The position numbers and the translations under genes are program-made. This document shows positions 1 through 3,014 of a stretch of 5,215 nt of DNA, one piece after another; the first letter of the stretch is position 1, and every line of letters begins with the position of its first letter. Source of the DNA: Treponema sp. (GTDB taxonomy: Bacteria > Spirochaetota > Spirochaetia > Treponematales > Breznakiellaceae); NCBI GenBank assembly GCA_031276685.1, contig JAISMQ010000116.1, positions 1 through 5,215 of the forward strand. Reading direction: 5' to 3'. The notes beneath the pieces are model-generated. The model was not told where the DNA came from, did no database searches, and worked only from the letters and a program-made list of their open reading frames with translations.

Positions 1-170
1 GCCGCCGCCGTGCCGAAGGCTACAGGTTCCTTCGTCAACAGGGGCCTCAAGATCCGGTAGACCAGAAAAAACGGGACCACGCTTGCCACAAGCCCCGTAA
101 ACATGGCCGCTATGGCCGCATAGGTTGTTCTGCGGTACGTGCCCGCATATTCAAGCACTTTCTTGAACAA
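1..170 (-). CDS. ABC transporter with fused permease domain, N-terminal fragment
   Basis: Only the first ~56 residues lie in the window; the gene continues past the left edge. The product begins LFKKVLEYAGTYRRTTYAAI, then a long hydrophobic helix (AAMFTGLVASVVPFFLVYRI) and a basic turn. This is the usual opening of ABC exporters with a type-1 membrane domain fused to an ATPase, especially the heterodimeric IrtAB/YbtPQ-like group: an amphipathic elbow 'KKxLxYAGxY', then TM1. The ATPase half is not visible, so the assignment rests on pattern recognition. Start: an ATG at 185-183 has no Shine-Dalgarno before it. A TTG at 170-168 lies 5 nt after GGAGGAGG (183-176) and gives the family-typical N-terminus, so it is preferred. 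Expression is probably controlled by the tandem palindromes upstream. Such transporters often move siderophores, peptides or drugs; the substrate cannot be told here. Confidence 0.7.
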   Translation of the reverse strand, partial: MFKKVLEYAGTYRRTTYAAIAAMFTGLVASVVPFFLVYRILRPLLTKEPVAFGTAA

Positions 171-175
171 TTTCG

Positions 176-183
176 CCTCCTCC
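176..183 (-). promoter_or_regulatory. Strong Shine-Dalgarno deciding the TTG start of the ABC gene
   Basis: On the minus strand GGAGGAGG sits 5 nt before TTG (170-168). The competing ATG at 185-183 overlaps this motif and has only CAACCGCTGGG before it, so ribosomes should favour the TTG. Confidence 0.55.
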
Positions 184-210
184 ATCCCAGCGGTTGACGC
201 CGGACATCAA

Positions 211-227
211 AATTAGTTTAGACTAAC
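211..227. promoter_or_regulatory. Operator-like palindrome, copy A (AATTAG-N6-CTAAC)
   Basis: The site reads AATTAGTTTAGACTAAC, with inverted arms TTAGT/ACTAA around a 4-nt centre (213-226). It matches copy B (233-249) at every arm position (AATTAG...CTAAC) but not in the central six bases, which is what a dimeric regulator leaves when it reads only its half-sites. It lies over and just past the predicted transcription start of the ABC gene, a repressing position. The core TTAG...CTAA resembles half-sites of both MarR/SlyA-type and DtxR/IdeR-type operators; the spacing fits neither textbook consensus exactly, so the regulator is not assigned. Confidence 0.5.
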
Positions 228-231
228 TATT

Positions 232-261
232 AAATTAGCTCATTCTAACAAATAGTGTCAA
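232..261 (-). promoter_or_regulatory. Promoter for the ABC transporter
   Basis: On the minus strand a perfect TTGACA (-35, 261-256) is followed after 18 nt by TAATTT (-10, 237-232), a weak match. Transcription would start near 225, giving a leader of about 55 nt to the TTG start. The upstream element is strong; the -10 is the uncertain part, and CTAATT at 17-nt spacing is an alternative. Both operator copies overlap this promoter. Confidence 0.4.
233..249. promoter_or_regulatory. Operator-like palindrome, copy B (AATTAG-N6-CTAAC)
   Basis: The site reads AATTAGCTCATTCTAAC, the second copy of the motif at 211-227. The two are offset by exactly 22 bp, about two helical turns, so two dimers would sit on the same face of the DNA. 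It overlaps the candidate -10 (232-237) and fills most of the -35/-10 spacer of the ABC promoter. Confidence 0.5.
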
Positions 262-263
262 GT

Positions 264-280
264 GGCCCGTCATCAGGGCC
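264..280. repeat. Small inverted repeat GGCCC-N7-GGGCC
   Basis: Five perfect G/C pairs (264-268 with 276-280) enclose the loop GTCATCA. Neither strand has a T-run after it, so it is not a convincing intrinsic terminator. It lies just upstream of the ABC promoter and could buffer read-through from the small minus-strand gene at 395-580. The rest of 250-394 holds no gene I can support. Confidence 0.25.
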
Positions 281-394
281 GGACAAGGGTTTTACGCGGC
301 AAAGACCAGGGCTGGCAAAATGTGGCGAAGGCGTTGCCTGGGAATGAAGCGCAAACAGTCCTGTAGTACGAAGTTGGGGCGTACACCATTTATA

Positions 395-580
395 TTACAT
401 TCCATATATTATAAATGCCGATAAAACAAATAATATTGATCCAATAATTATCAATACAATAGATAAATCCTTTTTTTGTTTTTCAGTCGATATAAAACTG
501 GATACAAATACGCCAATCAAACCAATCACCAAACCAACCAAAATTGCCCCTATGAGAAATGAACCGATGCTGAAAACCAT
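395..580 (-). CDS. Small two-helix membrane protein of unknown function
   Basis: I do not recognise a family. The 61-residue product is almost wholly hydrophobic. A first segment (about residues 3-30, with several GxxxG-like Gly/Val/Ile runs) is followed by the polar turn STEKQKKD (about 31-38), and a second segment spans about 39-59, ending FIIYGM. With the positive turn inside, both ends should face outward. A Shine-Dalgarno (GGAG) lies 8 nt before the ATG, and the start overlaps the stop of a 15-codon upstream frame (TAATG), suggesting translational coupling. A hand count gives about 30 % G+C (55 of 186) against about two thirds in neighbouring genes. Part of this is hydrophobic codon bias, but wobble positions are also A/T-rich, hinting at transfer. 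Size and topology also suit a type I toxin, a small stress protein or a transporter accessory; none can be chosen. Confidence 0.6.
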   Translation of the reverse strand: MVFSIGSFLIGAILVGLVIGLIGVFVSSFISTEKQKKDLSIVLIIIGSILFVLSAFIIYGM

Positions 581-627
581 TATTTATTCTCCATCTCCAT
601 CGGCTGCTCAAACTCAAGCCCGTCCAT
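580..627 (-). CDS. 15-codon upstream ORF overlapping the membrane miniprotein start
   Basis: The frame encodes MDGLEFEQPMEMENK (a GTG one codon earlier, 630-628, could also start it). Its TAA shares a base with the ATG of the 61-residue gene (TAATG), and that gene's GGAG lies inside it, so ribosomes ending here could reinitiate. The peptide is acidic and unlike its neighbour. It has no clear Shine-Dalgarno of its own, so it may be a leader peptide, the tail of a deleted gene, or chance. Confidence 0.25.
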   Translation of the reverse strand: MDGLEFEQPMEMENK

Positions 628-636
628 CACTTAAGA

Positions 637-936
637 TGCGGGGCCGCTTGTTCGGACGGCATTGAAGCCATGCGGATTGAAGCAAAATCCCTGGAGTTGT
701 TTTCGGTTATACTGGACTGGGGCCGGGGGCACAAGGCAGGGTCGTTATCGCCGGTTAACGAGCAGGATCGCCTTGGCATTAGCCGGGCGCTGCGGTATGT
801 GGAGGAACACCTTGCGGAGCCGCTTGCCCTGCGCAGCCTGGCGCAGCAGGCATCCATGAGCCGGAGTAAATTCACGTCTGTTTTCAAAAACCACACCGGG
901 CTTTCCGCTTTCCCCTTTCCGCAAAATAGCCTATAG
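637..936 (+). pseudogene. AraC/PchR-type transcription activator, relic lacking both ends
   Basis: The frame reads CGAACSDGIEAMRIEAKSLE, then ...ISRALRYVEEHLAEPLALRS, LAQQASMSRSKFTSVFKNHT, GLS. This matches the interdomain linker (usually '..LYLEAKALELLALxL') and first helix-turn-helix of AraC activators, closest in style to the PchR/YbtA siderophore regulators. Family-like sequence starts before the ATG at 670, so that ATG is not the ancestral start. After HTGLS (about 906) the family normally continues into the linker helix and second helix-turn-helix; here it changes to AFPFPQNSL and stops at 934-936. The ~200-residue sensor domain is absent upstream, where the AT-rich miniprotein lies on the other strand. 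Without the second HTH and the effector domain it should not work as an activator. Nearby PchR-type genes commonly control ABC exporters like the one at the left edge. Confidence 0.7.
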
Positions 937-937
937 T
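932..937 (+). promoter_or_regulatory. Possible -10 element for the HAD gene
   Basis: TATAGT matches TATAAT at five of six positions and lies 24 nt before the HAD ATG. The best -35 at 17-nt spacing (TTTCCC, 909-914) is poor, so this is a weak call. It overlaps the stop of the AraC relic. Confidence 0.25.
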
Positions 938-942
938 GGTTA

Positions 943-967
943 CATTATGAAGGCTGCATTATGAAGG
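943..967 (+). repeat. 11-bp direct repeat at the HAD start, creating a 5-codon leader frame
   Basis: CATTATGAAGG occurs at 943-953 and 957-967, a 14-bp period, duplicating the ATG and the AAGG. The first ATG (947) opens MKAAL and stops at TGA (962-964), overlapping the HAD ATG as ATGA, an arrangement that permits translational coupling. The first GAAGG (949-953) serves as Shine-Dalgarno for the ATG at 961 with a 7-nt spacer. Confidence 0.4.
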
Positions 968-1743
968 ATCTGGCCCGGATACGGGAAAAAAAAGCGTTTA
1001 TTATTGATATGGACGGGGTTATCTACCACGGAAACCTGCTCCTAAAAGGGGCGGCGGAATTTGTGGAGTGGCTTACGGCCAACAACAAATCTTTTCTGTT
1101 TCTTACCAATTCAAGCGAGCGGTCCCCCCAGGAGCTGGCCCAGAAGATGTCCCGGCTGGGCATTGTGGTGGACCCGGAGCATTTTTATACCAGCGCCCTG
1201 GCGACCGCAAGCTTCCTCGCCTCCCAGCACCCGGGGGGATCGGCCTACGTGATCGGCGAGCCGGGGCTGATCCAGGCCCTGTACGACGCGGGGTTTATCA
1301 TGAACAACGTGAATCCCGATTACGTGGTGGTGGGGGAAGGCCGGGGCTACAGCCTGGAAGCCCTGGAACGCGCGGTAAGGCTGGTCATGGGGGGCGCCCG
1401 GCTTATCGGCACCAACCCGGATCTTTCCGGCGCCGTGGAAAAGGGGATTGTACCGGCCTGCGGCGCGCTGGTGGCCCCGATAGAGCTTGCCGCCAAGGTA
1501 AAGGCCTATTTTGTGGGCAAGCCCAACCCCCTGATGATGCGCCACGGCATGAAGCGGCTCAACGCCAAACGGGAAGACACGGTGATCATCGGCGACCGGA
1601 TGGACACCGATATTGTGGCGGGGGTGGAAGCCGATATTGAGACGGTGCTGGTCCTTTCCGGCGTTACCGCGCTGAACGATATTCCCGGCTACCCCTACCA
1701 GCCCAGGCACATCCTTGACGGGGTTTTCGAACTGCCGGGCTAA
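961..1743 (+). CDS. HAD-IIA family sugar-phosphatase-like hydrolase (NagD/AraL type)
   Basis: The 260-residue cytosolic enzyme is full length for the HAD subclass IIA, which removes phosphate from sugar phosphates, nucleotides or similar small phosphoesters through an aspartyl-phosphate. Motif I is IIDMDGVIY with nucleophile Asp16 and acid/base Asp18. Motif II is FLTNSS (Thr49-Asn50-Ser51). Motif III is the Lys of VGKPNP (Lys187), and motif IV is GDRMDTD with Mg-binding Asp212 and Asp217. The C2 cap lies between II and III, including the family signature TNPDLSG (151-157) and IVPACGAL (163-170), where VPGxG is more usual. The ATG at 961 has GAAGG 7 nt upstream. A 5-codon frame overlaps it as ATGA. 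The gene follows an AraC relic and converges on the phosphofructokinase. NagD itself sits in N-acetylglucosamine operons, but nothing here fixes the substrate, so no symbol is given. AraL-like or glycerol-phosphate phosphatase activity is equally possible. Confidence 0.88.
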   Translation: MKDLARIREKKAFIIDMDGVIYHGNLLLKGAAEFVEWLTANNKSFLFLTNSSERSPQELAQKMSRLGIVVDPEHFYTSALATASFLASQHPGGSAYVIGEPGLIQALYDAGFIMNNVNPDYVVVGEGRGYSLEALERAVRLVMGGARLIGTNPDLSGAVEKGIVPACGALVAPIELAAKVKAYFVGKPNPLMMRHGMKRLNAKREDTVIIGDRMDTDIVAGVEADIETVLVLSGVTALNDIPGYPYQPRHILDGVFELPG

Positions 1744-1763
1744 CCATAGCGGGGTAATCGCGG

Positions 1764-1807
1764 AAAAAGCGCGGCGCGGGAAAGACGCGGCGCGGCTCCC
1801 GCTGCGC
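1764..1807 (-). terminator. Intrinsic terminator for the phosphofructokinase gene
   Basis: On the minus strand the outer arm GCGC (1807-1804), a bulged A, and the inner arm GCGGGA (1802-1797) face TCCCGC (1781-1776), an internal GCC, and GCGC (1772-1769), followed at once by TTTTT (1768-1764). This gives ten pairs with an asymmetric internal loop and a 15-nt apical loop, about 15-60 nt past the phosphofructokinase stop. On the plus strand the same stem has no T-run, so termination of the HAD transcript is less clear. Confidence 0.45.
1771..1795 (+). repeat. Short direct repeat in the convergent intergenic gap
   Basis: GCGGCGCGG occurs at 1771-1779 and 1787-1795. It is low-complexity GC sequence within the terminator region and may reflect only base composition. 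Confidence 0.3.
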
Positions 1808-1823
1808 GGCCCCGGCGACACTC

Positions 1824-2924
1824 CTATACGCCCAGGCAGGTACCCACCGCCTGGGCGGTGTCCAGCATGTAGTGGTCCAGCGGCACGTTTTTTACTTTTT
1901 CCGCAGGGACGCTCAGGTCCACCGAACCGATGGAATCCCCAATCAGGGCCACCATGCGGCCGTATTTGCCCTTGGCAAGCAGGTCCGCCGCGGCGGTCCC
2001 CAGGGCGGTAGCCAGGACCCGGTCGGATGCGCTGGGGATGCCCCCGCGCTGCACGTAGCCCAGGACCGTGGCCCTGGTTTCCATGCCGGTTTCCTCCCCA
2101 ATCTCCCGCGCCACCCGGTAGCCGATGGAGGGGTTCACCGTTTCCGCGCGGTACTTCTTCCGCTCCTTCTTGTCCATGGCGGCTTCCGCAGTCGAAAGGG
2201 CCCCCTCCGCCACCACCACGATGGAGTAGCTCTTCCCCTCGCGGGCGCGGGCCTCCAGGTGCCGGCCGATAGCCTTGATGTCGTAGGGGATCTCCGGGAT
2301 CAGGATCACGTCGCCGCCGCCGGCCACCCCGGCGTAGAGGGCCAGCCAGCCGGCCTTGTGGCCCATCAGCTCGATGACGATCACCCGGCTGTGGCTCTGG
2401 GCGGTGGAGTGGAGGCGGTCAATCGCCTCGGTCCCGATGGCCAGGGCGGAATGGAAACCGAAGGTGCGGTCGGTCCCCACAATATCGTTGTCAATGGTCT
2501 TGGGGAGCCCCAGCACGTTAAGGCCCTCCCGCGCAAGCAGGCAGCCTGTCGTGTTGGTGCCGTTCCCCCCCAGCACCACAAGGCAGTCCAGGTTCAGTTT
2601 CCGGTAGTTGTCCTTGATGGCCTGGACCCTGTCGCCTTCGATCTCGCTGTCGCTTTCACCCTTCCTGTCCTTGAAGGGCTTCTCCCGGCTGGCCCCCAGG
2701 ATGGTCCCGCCACGGGTAAGGATGCCGTAGGTATCCTGCGGCCGCAAGAATCGCCAGTTTTCCTGAATAAGCCCCAGGTAGCCGTTGGCGATGCCCACGA
2801 TGTTCATGCCGTAACGGTCATACGCGGCCCGGCAGACCCCCCGGATCGCCGCGTTCAGCCCCGGACAGTCCCCGCCTGCGGTAAGGATTCCAAAAGTTTT
2901 AGTAACGCTGTAGCGGTTTCCCAT
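1824..2924 (-). CDS. pfkA: 6-phosphofructokinase, short group-III-like form
   Basis: The 366-residue cytosolic enzyme phosphorylates fructose 6-phosphate to the 1,6-bisphosphate, the committing step of glycolysis. Phosphofructokinase blocks appear in order: FGILTAGGDCPGLNAAIRG (11-29, phosphoryl-donor loop), GGTILGASR (72-80), LGGNGTNT (118-125), LPKTIDNDIVGTD (140-152, catalytic base Asp145), SHSRVIVIELMGH (177-189), the IPEIPYD strand (209-215) and LGYVQRGG near the C-terminus. Gly122 (E. coli 104) with Lys142 (E. coli 124) is the pattern of group III and clade-X enzymes: Gly104 favours ATP, while Lys124 is shared with PPi enzymes. So ATP is likely but PPi is not excluded. Relative to E. 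coli PfkA it has Asp103 to Asn, Arg171 to His and His249 to Tyr. From memory, GGNGT with MGHKxGW recurs in a Clostridia-type clade, so these look clade-specific. AGGGG lies 6 nt before the ATG. It is divergent from the exported hydrolase and convergent with the HAD gene. Confidence 0.93.
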   Translation of the reverse strand: MGNRYSVTKTFGILTAGGDCPGLNAAIRGVCRAAYDRYGMNIVGIANGYLGLIQENWRFLRPQDTYGILTRGGTILGASREKPFKDRKGESDSEIEGDRVQAIKDNYRKLNLDCLVVLGGNGTNTTGCLLAREGLNVLGLPKTIDNDIVGTDRTFGFHSALAIGTEAIDRLHSTAQSHSRVIVIELMGHKAGWLALYAGVAGGGDVILIPEIPYDIKAIGRHLEARAREGKSYSIVVVAEGALSTAEAAMDKKERKKYRAETVNPSIGYRVAREIGEETGMETRATVLGYVQRGGIPSASDRVLATALGTAAADLLAKGKYGRMVALIGDSIGSVDLSVPAEKVKNVPLDHYMLDTAQAVGTCLGV

Positions 2925-2940
2925 GTGCGCCCCCTGTCAA

Positions 2941-2969
2941 AGCATAGTAGGTTTCGCGGCAGCCGGCAA
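2941..2969 (-). promoter_or_regulatory. Promoter for the phosphofructokinase gene
   Basis: On the minus strand TTGCCG (2969-2964) and TATGCT (2946-2941) are separated by exactly 17 nt, each matching consensus at four of six positions. The start point would be near 2934, leaving a very short leader that barely includes the AGGGG ribosome site. Confidence 0.35.
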
Positions 2970-2979
2970 TCGGGCGCGG

Positions 2980-3008
2980 TTTACAGTTGGGCCTATTTGA
3001 ACTAAAAA
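2980..3008 (+). promoter_or_regulatory. Promoter for the exported hydrolase-like gene, possibly leaderless
   Basis: TTTACA (2980-2985, five of six) and TAAAAA (3003-3008, four of six) are 17 nt apart. Transcription would begin near 3015, the A of the ATG. The two divergent -35 boxes are only 10 bp apart, so the polymerases would compete. The A-rich stretch offers other possible -10 registers. Confidence 0.35.
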
Positions 3009-3014
3009 TAATTT

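Noticed and set aside
273..389. 38-codon minus frame MVYAPTSYYRTVCASFPGNA... downstream of the miniprotein
   Set aside because: No Shine-Dalgarno, no recognised similarity, and it ends in the small hairpin. It might be a dispersed repeat in the source genome, but one window cannot show that.
1111..1821. 236-codon minus frame over the HAD gene
   Set aside because: It is antisense to all HAD motifs and has no family features.
1872..3005. 377-codon plus-strand frame opposite the phosphofructokinase
   Set aside because: It mirrors a certain enzyme gene; composition (Gly/Ala/Val/His-rich) and lack of a ribosome site mark it as an antisense artefact.
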